From: JACRDG01 sp963760985
GTDB taxonomy: Bacteria > Desulfobacterota > Desulfomonilia > Desulfomonilales > Desulfomonilaceae
Assembly (NCBI GenBank): GCA_963760985.1
Contig: CAVXFM010000010.1
Location: forward strand, 310,001 to 374,000
Direction of reading: 5' to 3'
Length of the DNA stretch: 64,000 nt
How positions within the stretch are numbered: the first letter of the stretch is position 1; each line of letters starts with the position of its first letter. Position numbers and translations under genes: made by a program. Shown in pieces: positions 36,238 through 44,089 of the stretch. Below the pieces are notes generated by a model. It was not told where the DNA came from. It did no database searches and saw only the letters and a list, made by a program, of their open reading frames with translations.

Positions 36238-36429
36238 ATGGATCTGGAAAAAGACAAAGAAGTGTGTGGCACCTGCGGGCGTTGGAAGGGAAAACGAGAA
36301 CTCAACGACGACGGATCCTGCCGGGTGAGCCCCTCTGCGAGAGGCATGTGTGACAGGCTGAAAAAGGCCAAACCGCCCCACGGGGGCTGCGACGAATGGA
36401 CCCGGATCGAGGAGGCAGATCATGGCTGA
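36238..36429 (+). CDS. Small four-cysteine protein
   Basis: 63 residues, start 12 bases after rubredoxin. Cysteines lie in CGTCGRWKG, GSCRVS, GMCDR and GGCDEW, a spacing that could hold a metal or small cluster. An aagagcag site precedes the ATG. Similar short cysteine proteins occur beside rubredoxins in sulfate reducers. No function can be given. Its end overlaps the next start by eight bases. Confidence 0.75.
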   Translation: MDLEKDKEVCGTCGRWKGKRELNDDGSCRVSPSARGMCDRLKKAKPPHGGCDEWTRIEEADHG

Positions 36430-36736
36430 CAAGAAGCTCACGGTGGTGGCCAGATTCAAGGCAAAACCGGGCATGGAAGAGACGGTGCAAAAGGCTTTGA
36501 TGGCGCTCGTAGGGCCGACGCGGAGCGAAGCCGGATGCATCAACTACGACCTTCACCAGTCCCAGGAGGACAAGACGCTTTTTCTGCTGTACGAGAATTG
36601 GACCAGCAAGAAGGCCTTGGACGAGCATTTGGCTATGCCGTACCTTAAGGGGCTGCTCGACCGGGCCGAAGAGATCCTGGCCGAACCGGTACACATCAGC
36701 CTTTGGAACATGGTAAGTCAGTCGGACAAGGCCTGA
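36422..36736 (+). CDS. Antibiotic biosynthesis monooxygenase (ABM/YgiN-like) domain protein
   Basis: 104 residues with the ABM fold pattern: VVARFKAKPGMEETVQKALMALV, EAGCINYDLHQSQEDKTLFLLYENW and LDEHLAMPYLKGLLDRAEEIL. Proteins of this dimeric ferredoxin-like fold act as quinol monooxygenases or heme- and quinone-related enzymes; in anaerobes the role is often unknown. It is the last gene of the plus-strand run and is followed by a perfect 20-bp inverted repeat. Confidence 0.85.
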   Translation: MADKKLTVVARFKAKPGMEETVQKALMALVGPTRSEAGCINYDLHQSQEDKTLFLLYENWTSKKALDEHLAMPYLKGLLDRAEEILAEPVHISLWNMVSQSDKA

Positions 36737-36756
36737 GGTCACCGAAACCGGTCTGG

Positions 36757-36806
36757 GGACACCATACCCAATGTGCCGATCCCCGCGCACATTGGGTATG
36801 GTGTCC
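36757..36806. terminator. Perfect 20-bp inverted repeat between convergent genes
   Basis: Arms at 36757-36776 and 36787-36806 pair without mismatch around a 10-base loop. It lies between the convergent ABM and beta-lactamase genes. There is no long T-run on either side, so it is either an unusual bidirectional terminator or a small palindromic element. Confidence 0.6.
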
Positions 36807-36836
36807 TCTGAACCGGCTCGAAACCATGACCGGGCA

Positions 36837-37628
36837 TCACAAGATATCCTTGAGTGTCAGTGCCTCCAGTGTAATCTCCTGACGATACTTGGCATCCTCG
36901 GGCTTTTCGATGTCAATATTGGTGGCAAAGAACCACGTCTTGCCGCGGCTCTCCACATACCCCACGAACCATCCTATCTGACGCGAGTCCTTGTGACCCA
37001 TGCCCGCCCAACCCGTTTTGCCTCTAAGGACATAGGTGGGTTTCTGTGCGAGAATCATGAGCTTCCCAAGAGTGTCGTAAGAGGAAGCACGAAACGGCAG
37101 TTCCTTGCGATAAAGCCCCTTAAGGAACTCAATTTGTTCTCCTGCACTTATTTTCAAGTCACCTTCGAGCCAGAACGTTTCCAGGTCAGGGCCGGGATTT
37201 GCGGTGCCGTAGCCGACTTTCTCAAGAATAGCCTTATATTTGTCTCTCCCTATGCGGCGTGCCAGTTCCTGGTAGAACCAGATGCACGACGACTTGAAGG
37301 CCGTCTCAAGAGTATGATCTCGATTCCATGCCTTGATTCCTTTGTCTTTTCCATCCCATTTAAGGACTTCTTTTTCGTCGATCACGCCGGCATCGAGGGC
37401 GATGAGCGTGTTGAGTATTTTGAAAGTGGATGCAGGGACGAAAAGGGTGGCCGCACGACTATCATTGTGGACCCAACACTCCGACCCGCTCAGCGTCGTT
37501 AAAACGAGCGTCCCCTGCACGTTTCTGTCAGAAAAAAGCTTGGCAATGTCTGCGTCCTCACACACACCGACAAGCGGGAGTCCGAGAATAAGAGTCATGC
37601 CTAAGCAAAGAGTAGCCTTTCCGATCAT
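36837..37628 (-). CDS. Class D (OXA-type) beta-lactamase
   Basis: 263 residues with a signal peptide (MIGKATLCLGMTLILGLPLVGVC). Active-site motifs of class D enzymes are present in order: STFK (nucleophile Ser and carboxylated Lys) near residue 67, an SxI-type motif in SSCIWFYQ near 112, the YGT variant of YGN with the Trp in FWLEGDLKIS, and KTGWAGM near 205. It should cleave penicillin-type rings in the periplasm. The gene is monocistronic, converges on the ABM gene and shows no mobile-element flanks, so it looks chromosomal. Relatives include BlaR-type sensors, but no membrane sensor part is present here. Confidence 0.92.
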   Translation of the reverse strand: MIGKATLCLGMTLILGLPLVGVCEDADIAKLFSDRNVQGTLVLTTLSGSECWVHNDSRAATLFVPASTFKILNTLIALDAGVIDEKEVLKWDGKDKGIKAWNRDHTLETAFKSSCIWFYQELARRIGRDKYKAILEKVGYGTANPGPDLETFWLEGDLKISAGEQIEFLKGLYRKELPFRASSYDTLGKLMILAQKPTYVLRGKTGWAGMGHKDSRQIGWFVGYVESRGKTWFFATNIDIEKPEDAKYRQEITLEALTLKDIL

Positions 37629-37732
37629 CTGTCTACCTCACGCACCGACAATTGGTGTTTTACAAAAGGGTCCCTCCGCCGAATACTCATTTTCATTGGA
37701 AAGCCCTTGCGGAAAAAACCGGGTGAGACGTG

Positions 37733-40687
37733 TCACACCGCGGGCTGCTGTTTGAGTCTAAGCCGCTTGAATAATCGCGAGAACTCACCGCTCCAAAGCA
37801 CCACGGACGTGCCAAGGACAATGAGGACCCAGTCTCGCAAAGAGAGAGGGACAGTCCTGAAAAGACCGCCGCCGAATTGGACGATGAAGATTTGGCCTAC
37901 GAAGATCGCACTTGCAATCACGACAAATCCCTTGTTCTCGAGGATTCCGCGAAAAGCAGAGTGGCTTTGCCCCAGACATCTCGCATTAAAAAGGTTCCAG
38001 CATTGGAGCATCACAAATACGGTAAAGAAGACCGAAAGCTCGTATTCCGTTACCGTTCCGTCTGCCTGAATGTGAAGCAGGAACCACACGAGAAACACGA
38101 GAAATACCGCAGCAACGGTGAGAATGTTCTTAGCCATGACCTTGGAGACGATAAAATCCTTCGGGTTTCGAGGCGGACGATCCATCACGCTCCGGTGAGG
38201 GGGCTCGGTAGCGAGTGCGAGGGCAGCGAACGTGTCCATGATGAGGTTCACCCAAAGCATTTGCGTGACCGTGAGCGGAAGTTTCACTCCAATAAACGGT
38301 CCAAGCAATGCGATGCCTAGTGCTGCCACGTTGATCGTGAGTTGGAAAAGGATAAATCTCTGAATGTTCTCATACAGGGATCTGCCCCACATGACCGCAC
38401 TGACAATACTGTTGAACGAATCGTCGAGCAGCACGATATCACTGGCTTCTTTGGCGATGGACGTTCCGGTCTTTCCCATGGACAAACCCACGTCCGCGTA
38501 GTTCAGCGCGGGCGCGTCATTGGTGCCGTCTCCGGTGACTGCGACCACATGGCCCGCATCCCGCAACAGTTTCACCAAACGCAGTTTATCAAGAGGCCGA
38601 GCCCTTGACATGACCTTCAGTTCCGAGGCGGCACAGGAGGCGTCTTCATCGTTCAGCTCGGCAAACTGGCGACCCGTGATGTGCCGGTGTCCGCCCCCTT
38701 CTTCTTGCAATAGCCCGATTTGGCGAGCGATCTCCACCGCGGTTTCGGAGTTGTCCCCGGTGACTATCTTCACCGCGATACCTGCATCCTGACACATCTG
38801 CACTGCCCGCGGCACGTCAGGACGCACAGGATCCGCAATCGCGACAAATCCAAGCCAGGTGAGGTCATCTGCCAAGTCCTCGATATTCGATAGTTCCTCG
38901 GTGCCTGTGGTCTGCTTATACGCAAACCCGAGCGTGCGCATACCGCGACGCTGGTAATCCTTGAGGGCTGCTTCCAGCTCCAGCCTGCGTGCAGCCATCG
39001 GGACTTTTTCCTCGCGGGTCAACACAGTCGCACACCGATCCATGACGATCTCGGGCGCACCCTTTACGTGTAGCACGCGATCTCCGTCTCCGGCCGACAC
39101 ACCCATGGTGGCCATGAACTTTCGCTCCGTGGAAAAGGTCCACTGGTGCAGGACAGAGAAATCATTACGATAAGAGATATAGTCTACTCCTCGCTTATCG
39201 AGCCACCACAGCAGAGCGCATTCAGTCGGATTGCCCAAAGCACCGGTGCCGGCCCCTTCAGCTCTACTGAGATTCGCGGTCGAGTTGGCAGAGACGGCCT
39301 CCGCGACTAGCAACTCCTTCTCCCCGATGTCTCCGGATGTGAACGCATCGGATACACCGTTCAGACACGGGAATTCGGCTCCGTGCACGCGCATCTCATT
39401 GAGCGTAAGCGTACCGGTCTTGTCGGAACAAATCACCGTAGCAGCCCCGATAGTCTCGCACGCGTGCATATGGCGCACCAGATTATTTGCCGCGGTCATC
39501 TTTCTCATGCTGTACGCCAGGCTGAGGGTGACGCTCATGGCGAGCCCTTCAGGTACCGCGACCACAATGATGGTGACCGAGATCATGAAATATGTGAGGA
39601 ATTCCTCGCCCGCTTGAGCAGGCAACCAGTGGCGAGGCGTGTCAGGAATGAGACCCCACACATACCCGATCCCGAGGAAGCCCGCAAAGAATGCCGCGCC
39701 AATGCCCAGAGTCTTGAGCCATTGTACAAACCCGTCCTTCTCCAGCCACTGGCGAGGGGTGATGTCGCGGCCCAGCAATTCCAGCGCATCGTACACGATC
39801 GGCACCCAGACTCGCGCAAGACCGATGACCACGCCCAACGCCAAAATTCCGGAGAAGAACCATTGTTGGCCGGTCAGGTTCAGCTCGCCAGAAATCACTC
39901 CCCGCACCACCAGCGCCACATAGATGAACCCAGCCACCAGGAAGCCGAGCACCCCGATGAGCCCGCTCAAACGCTCGAGCTGAAGACTCAAAGGCGTCTG
40001 CTCACCTGTATCTTCTGAAGCCGGTTTGGCGATGTTGCCGATCTCGGTGAAATCACCGACCGCAGAAACCTCAATGGTCCCGTGCCCGTCTCTCACAAAG
40101 GTTCCCCGAAAAACCCTGTTGACCGGATACACGGCCTCGCCGGTCTCATCATCCGCCCGCTCTGTGGCTGTCTTGTCAACAGGAACCGATTCTCCGGTCA
40201 GACAGGCCTCATCAACCTGGAGAGACACTGCGTCCAGAACGTTGCCGTCACACGGGATTTCTTCTCCCAGCTCGATGAGCACAATGTCGCCGACTACGAT
40301 GTCCTTTTTGGGCACCGTCTTGTAATCTCCATCTCGGATGACTTTTACAGGGACCTCATCGTTCACCTGATTCAAGATGTCGAACTCCCGGGCGGCCCGG
40401 TGCTCGTTGATGAACGCGAGGAAAGTCGCCAGGAGGATGGCAACAATAATGCCCACTCCTTCCACGTATTTGCCGTCAACCATGCCGGTGATCACCGCCA
40501 CAACCGCGGCAATAATCAATATCCGAATCACCGGATCATCGAATTTCTGTAAGAAAAGGTGCCACCAGGGGTCCCGTTCGGGCGGAGAAAGCACGTTTGC
40601 GCCGTGTGCTTGCCGACTGGCTTCAACCTCGGCTGACGTAAGCCCCGTGAACAGAAGGGCCTTGTGTCGTGGTTGCAAGGTAGTCAT
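37733..40687 (-). CDS. P-type Ca2+-transporting ATPase (PMCA/SERCA-like)
   Basis: About 984 residues from the ATG at 40687. The actuator motif LTGESVP lies near residue 175, the fourth membrane segment has PEGLAM, the phosphorylation site is CSDKTGTLT near 430 and the hinge GDGTNDAPAL near 720. About ten hydrophobic segments are present. This is the P2-type layout, which exports calcium (or Mn) at ATP cost. An extra hydrophobic stretch sits between the third and fourth segments (residues 290-360), seen in some bacterial PMCA-like pumps. The C-terminus lacks a calmodulin site. The frame opens at 40720, but the internal ATG fits the family better. It is transcribed away from the nickel operon. 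Confidence 0.93.
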   Translation of the reverse strand: MTTLQPRHKALLFTGLTSAEVEASRQAHGANVLSPPERDPWWHLFLQKFDDPVIRILIIAAVVAVITGMVDGKYVEGVGIIVAILLATFLAFINEHRAAREFDILNQVNDEVPVKVIRDGDYKTVPKKDIVVGDIVLIELGEEIPCDGNVLDAVSLQVDEACLTGESVPVDKTATERADDETGEAVYPVNRVFRGTFVRDGHGTIEVSAVGDFTEIGNIAKPASEDTGEQTPLSLQLERLSGLIGVLGFLVAGFIYVALVVRGVISGELNLTGQQWFFSGILALGVVIGLARVWVPIVYDALELLGRDITPRQWLEKDGFVQWLKTLGIGAAFFAGFLGIGYVWGLIPDTPRHWLPAQAGEEFLTYFMISVTIIVVAVPEGLAMSVTLSLAYSMRKMTAANNLVRHMHACETIGAATVICSDKTGTLTLNEMRVHGAEFPCLNGVSDAFTSGDIGEKELLVAEAVSANSTANLSRAEGAGTGALGNPTECALLWWLDKRGVDYISYRNDFSVLHQWTFSTERKFMATMGVSAGDGDRVLHVKGAPEIVMDRCATVLTREEKVPMAARRLELEAALKDYQRRGMRTLGFAYKQTTGTEELSNIEDLADDLTWLGFVAIADPVRPDVPRAVQMCQDAGIAVKIVTGDNSETAVEIARQIGLLQEEGGGHRHITGRQFAELNDEDASCAASELKVMSRARPLDKLRLVKLLRDAGHVVAVTGDGTNDAPALNYADVGLSMGKTGTSIAKEASDIVLLDDSFNSIVSAVMWGRSLYENIQRFILFQLTINVAALGIALLGPFIGVKLPLTVTQMLWVNLIMDTFAALALATEPPHRSVMDRPPRNPKDFIVSKVMAKNILTVAAVFLVFLVWFLLHIQADGTVTEYELSVFFTVFVMLQCWNLFNARCLGQSHSAFRGILENKGFVVIASAIFVGQIFIVQFGGGLFRTVPLSLRDWVLIVLGTSVVLWSGEFSRLFKRLRLKQQPAV

Positions 40688-40999
40688 CAATGAATCTTCT
40701 CCCAACGAAAGGCAAAGCAAGTCTCACAGGGGCTGTGGCACGGTCCGAATCGTCTTGGCAATCGTGCCGCGGAGGACCTGTCCCACTCTTCCCGGATATA
40801 CGGGCTGACTCCCATGATTCGCATGCGTGGCTTCGTGCCGCGGCTTCGCCTCACATTCACTGTGATTTTCTCATCTTCTGCATCGATCCACAGGTTCTTG
40901 CGAACCGGGATCTTTGTCAGTGAGCTTCAGTATACCTCTGAACGAAAGAAATATCCTGACATACTGTGGGCGGTCGTGTGAGAAAAACGGGAAAACCTC

Positions 41000-41028
41000 T
41001 TGACATGTGCCACGTCCATCAATATCAT
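41000..41028 (+). promoter_or_regulatory. Sigma-70 promoter of the nickel-uptake operon
   Basis: TTGACA at 41000-41005, a 17-base spacer and TATCAT at 41023-41028. It lies about 165 bases upstream of the first start codon. The leader holds no recognisable B12 or NiCo riboswitch core. Confidence 0.65.
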
Positions 41029-41192
41029 GCTACCAGTAAACTTTGTGACTCACAGTCCCGGCTATCTCGTTACGTAGACCCGGCCACATGTCCGTGGGCC
41101 CAACCCGCTGGGACGAAGGTGCGTCTGAGGTTATCACGCAAATGAGGGAGCGCATTGAGGAAAACAAGCGCTAAGCGCATAAGGAGGCATTA

Positions 41193-41978
41193 ATGAGGAA
41201 ATTTTCGATAGGCTTGGTGGTGTGCCTGGTGGCCGTATTGGCCCTCGCGTCGATTGCATCGGCCCATTTTGGCATGATCATTCCTTCCAAGGACGTGGTG
41301 GGCAAGGACGATAGCAAGGATCTCGGCCTGCTGATCCAATTCACCCATCCGTTTGAGGGCGGACCGATCATGCAGATGGACAAGCCGGAGAAGTTCGGGG
41401 TCGTGGTGGGAGATCGGGTGATCGACCTCCTTGGGACGCTCCAAGAGAAGAAAGTGGATGGAAAGTCGACTTGGGAGACAACCTTCAAGATCAAGAGACC
41501 TGCTGATTACGTATTCTTCCTTTCACCCAAGCCTTATTGGGAAGCGGCTGAGGACAAGTACATCCAGCACGTGACCAAGGTCATTGTGGATGCTCTAGGA
41601 GCGGAAGAGGGCTGGGACAAACCTATTGCTGCAGCGGCCGGTCTCCCCGCGGAGATCGTTCCCATGACCCGTCCGTACAGCCTTTACGCGGGAAACAGCT
41701 TTACCGGTAAAGTCCTCAAGGATGGAAAGCCCGTGGCCGACACCGAGGTAGAGGTAGAATTCTGGGGCAAGGGAAAGACCAAGGCTCCCACGGACGCCCA
41801 CGTCACCCAGGTGGTCAAAACGGACGGCAACGGCATCTTTTCTTTTGCCATGCCCAAGGCCGGTTGGTGGGGTTTTGCTGCGCTGATGGAGGCAGACAAA
41901 CCCGTGAAGCATGAGGGCAAGGACAAGAAGGTAGAACTCGGAGCGGTGCTCTGGGTGCACGCGTATCCGATGAAATAG
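41193..41978 (+). CDS. Periplasmic DUF4198 nickel-uptake component (NikK-like)
   Basis: 261 residues with a cleavable signal (MRKFSIGLVVCLVAVLALASIASA) that leaves His as the first mature residue (HFGMIIP), a possible metal ligand. The mature part is the DUF4198 fold; such proteins replace NikN in the nickel ECF transporters of Deltaproteobacteria. The C-terminal half is a beta-rich domain (GNSFTGKVLKDGKPVADTEVEVEFW). A strong aaggagg precedes the ATG. It is followed after eight bases by cbiM. It should present Ni2+ or Co2+ to the membrane component. Confidence 0.85.
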   Translation: MRKFSIGLVVCLVAVLALASIASAHFGMIIPSKDVVGKDDSKDLGLLIQFTHPFEGGPIMQMDKPEKFGVVVGDRVIDLLGTLQEKKVDGKSTWETTFKIKRPADYVFFLSPKPYWEAAEDKYIQHVTKVIVDALGAEEGWDKPIAAAAGLPAEIVPMTRPYSLYAGNSFTGKVLKDGKPVADTEVEVEFWGKGKTKAPTDAHVTQVVKTDGNGIFSFAMPKAGWWGFAALMEADKPVKHEGKDKKVELGAVLWVHAYPMK

Positions 41979-41986
41979 GTGAATAC

Positions 41987-42655
41987 ATGCATATTTCCGA
42001 AGGTGTTCTCACCGCACCTGTCCTCGGCGCAGGTGCGGTGCTCACCGTAGCCGGGCTCGCGGTGGGTTTGAAGAAGATGGACTACGAGAAGCTGCCTGAA
42101 GTGGGAGTGTTGGCTTCCGCCTTCTTTGTGGCTTCTCTCATCCACGTGCCGATCGGGCCATCGGCAGCCCACCTGATTCTTAACGGAATTTGCGGCCTGT
42201 TACTGGGTTGGCTCGCGTTTCCTGCGATCTTCGTCGGCCTTACACTCCAGGCGATCTTATTTGAGTTTGGCGGTCTGACCACACTTGGCGTGAACACCTT
42301 TAACATGGCCTTTCCTGCCGTGATCCTGGGGTTCTTGTGCGGTCGATTCATCAAGAGCCCTAGTAGGGCTGTCCGAGCGGTCGCAGAGTTTATCGCAGGC
42401 GCGGGGGCCATCTTATTGTCCGGGCTCATGGTTGCCGGGTCTCTCGTGCTCGCGTTGGGCCAGTCCATTGATGCTGCCGCTCGTCTCATTGTGCTCGCGC
42501 ATATTCCGGTGATGATCATCGAGGGTGTAATCACCATTTTTGTGGTCGAGTTCCTCCGAAAGGTCAAGCCGGAGATGCTGGGACAGTCACCTGGGAGTCC
42601 TCCGCGAGATGCCGTGCAGCAAGAGGACCTCGGCGGGGCACAAACGAAAGAGTAA
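41987..42655 (+). CDS. cbiM: CbiM/NikM-type cobalt or nickel transport membrane protein
   Basis: 222 residues starting MHISEGVLTAPVLGAG. The N-terminal Met-His forms part of the metal site in CbiM/NikM. About seven membrane segments follow, with the conserved PIGPSAAHLILNGICGLLLGW and FGGLTTLGVNTFNMAFPA blocks. It is the S-component of an ECF transporter. With the DUF4198 protein upstream and a NikL-like protein downstream, nickel is the more likely substrate. Neither the CbiQ/NikQ coupling protein nor the CbiO/NikO ATPase is encoded in this window. Confidence 0.93.
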   Translation: MHISEGVLTAPVLGAGAVLTVAGLAVGLKKMDYEKLPEVGVLASAFFVASLIHVPIGPSAAHLILNGICGLLLGWLAFPAIFVGLTLQAILFEFGGLTTLGVNTFNMAFPAVILGFLCGRFIKSPSRAVRAVAEFIAGAGAILLSGLMVAGSLVLALGQSIDAAARLIVLAHIPVMIIEGVITIFVVEFLRKVKPEMLGQSPGSPPRDAVQQEDLGGAQTKE

Positions 42656-42772
42656 ACAATCAACCGCATTAATTCCTCAACGTCTTCGTACCTTGGTCGT
42701 TGAATCCCCTCGCAGCTCATGAGTACCTGCTGCCACAACTGCCGATTCAGCAACTGCAAACCAGGAGGATGA

Positions 42773-43456
42773 GTGTTGGACTTGCGAAAGTGTCGTTTTC
42801 AACGGGCAATGAAGATCGTCATCATCTGCATGGCCGCAACGGTAGGGATGATTCTCATGAACAGGCCGGCCCTTGCGCACAAGGTAAACGTGTTTGCGTA
42901 CGTGGAAGGCGATCGCGTGGTGGTGGAGGGCTATTTCGGAGGAAACGTCAAGGCCCAGGATTGTCCCGTAGAAGTGTTCGACCAAGGGGGACAAAAGATT
43001 CACGAGGGCAAGACAGACAAGAAAGGGATTTACTCCTTTAAATTGGCAGACCTGCCTGCCTTTTCCGGGAGCCTGAAAGTCGTGCTCGTGGCAGGCATGG
43101 GGCATAAGGCGGAATACACGCTGGCCGCGGCGGACATCCCAGGTGTGGAGACGAAGAGTGCGCAGCCCACGGAACAGCCGGCCAAAAGCGAATCAACACA
43201 AGCACCGGCTGCGACCACTGCCGTGAAGGGCTCGGCCCAGGTCATCGACCAGGCTGTGCTTACTGCCGCGCTGGATGCGGCACTGGACAAGAAGCTTGCG
43301 CCGATTACGCGGATGTTGGGTAAGCAAGAAAAGCTGCTCCTGGAACAGAAGTTCGGAGGGCCGAAAATGAGCGACATCATTGGCGGGATCGGCTGGATCA
43401 TGGGACTCGTGGGCATCGCGAGCCTTTTTTGGGCGCGCAAACGGTCTGACAAGTAA
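42773..43456 (+). CDS. NikL-like component of a nickel transporter
   Basis: 227 residues from the GTG at 42773 (aggagg just upstream); the ATG at 42809 (MKIVIICM) is an alternative that gives a tidier signal peptide. After the signal, the mature part starts HKVNVFAYVEGDRVVVEGYF, with His at its first position as in the NikK-like protein. A carboxypeptidase-regulatory-like beta domain follows (VEVFDQGGQKIHEGKTDKKGIYSF), then an Ala/Thr-rich linker, a helix and one C-terminal membrane segment (IGGIGWIMGLVGIASLFWARK). This matches NikL, which with NikK replaces NikN. It is 117 bases after cbiM. Confidence 0.83.
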   Translation: MLDLRKCRFQRAMKIVIICMAATVGMILMNRPALAHKVNVFAYVEGDRVVVEGYFGGNVKAQDCPVEVFDQGGQKIHEGKTDKKGIYSFKLADLPAFSGSLKVVLVAGMGHKAEYTLAAADIPGVETKSAQPTEQPAKSESTQAPAATTAVKGSAQVIDQAVLTAALDAALDKKLAPITRMLGKQEKLLLEQKFGGPKMSDIIGGIGWIMGLVGIASLFWARKRSDK

Positions 43457-43688
43457 GACCCTGGTGCCAGCGGCGCCTGGGGGACTCAAGGACCCATGCC
43501 GGAGAATTCTTACGCCAATCAGGTTTGTCGAACCGGCACAGCACCGGCCCCCGCGTTTTCTCATTGCGCTTGGACACGGTTTGACAGTCGCATCTACTTA
43601 TGAGAGAACCGTCTAACGGTAGCTGCGCAGGTGTGCCCGGCAATGAAGAACTTCGTGAGAGAAGGGTGGTTGGGGCAGGGAGTTACCG

Positions 43689-43781
43689 ATGAGAAAGCAG
43701 CCAAAGCTGTGGGACCTGAAGCAGCAGACTCTACGCAAGATCACAGGTGCGGTTTCTGGCCTAGACGATCTGAAAAAGTAG
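43689..43781 (+). CDS. Possible 30-residue peptide
   Basis: Start ATG at 43689 with a weak cagggag site; the peptide is basic with the stretch KLWDLKQQTLRKI, faintly like the LxLxxxTLRxL core of some RiPP leaders. No modifying enzyme lies next to it. It may be chance or a remnant. The rest of the 43457-44000 gap holds only the promoter at its right end. Confidence 0.25.
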   Translation: MRKQPKLWDLKQQTLRKITGAVSGLDDLKK

Positions 43782-43932
43782 GAAGGAAGCTAGGCATCTC
43801 TCCCCGCGATTCACGCTCGGACCATGACCCCTTTCTGTACCTGACGGCCGTTCATCCGCTCGGCAGTCCTGGCGCAATCGATAAGGTTCCTGCGGCGTTG
43901 CATCTCAGCGCCGCGAGTCGGGGAATAGTTTC

Positions 43933-43977
43933 TTGACGGGTTGGTAATACGGTGTAATATTACCGACACGGTATTAC
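43933..43977 (+). promoter_or_regulatory. Promoter with overlapping palindromic operator before the porin
   Basis: A TTGACG box at 43933, a 16-base spacer and TAATAT at 43955. Inverted arms gtaatacggtgt (43944-43955) and acacggtattac (43966-43977), one mismatch, flank the -10 box; a third half-site gtatta lies at 43981. This is the layout of a repressor site, possibly for a metal regulator given the nearby nickel genes. It does not match the published NikR half-site exactly. Confidence 0.6.
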
Positions 43978-44089
43978 GAAGTATTAATTCAACGCGCGTG
44001 TCATGTGCAGCAACGAACTGTCTCGGTTTCCGGTGGCGTCTGCGCTGATGTCGCAAGAGTTCGTTGCACGTGAAGGAGGGATAGGGGGT

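Noticed and set aside
40721..41192. Cobalamin or NiCo riboswitch before the nickel operon
   Set aside because: No B12-box or NiCo-type helices seen; only a promoter and a plain leader.
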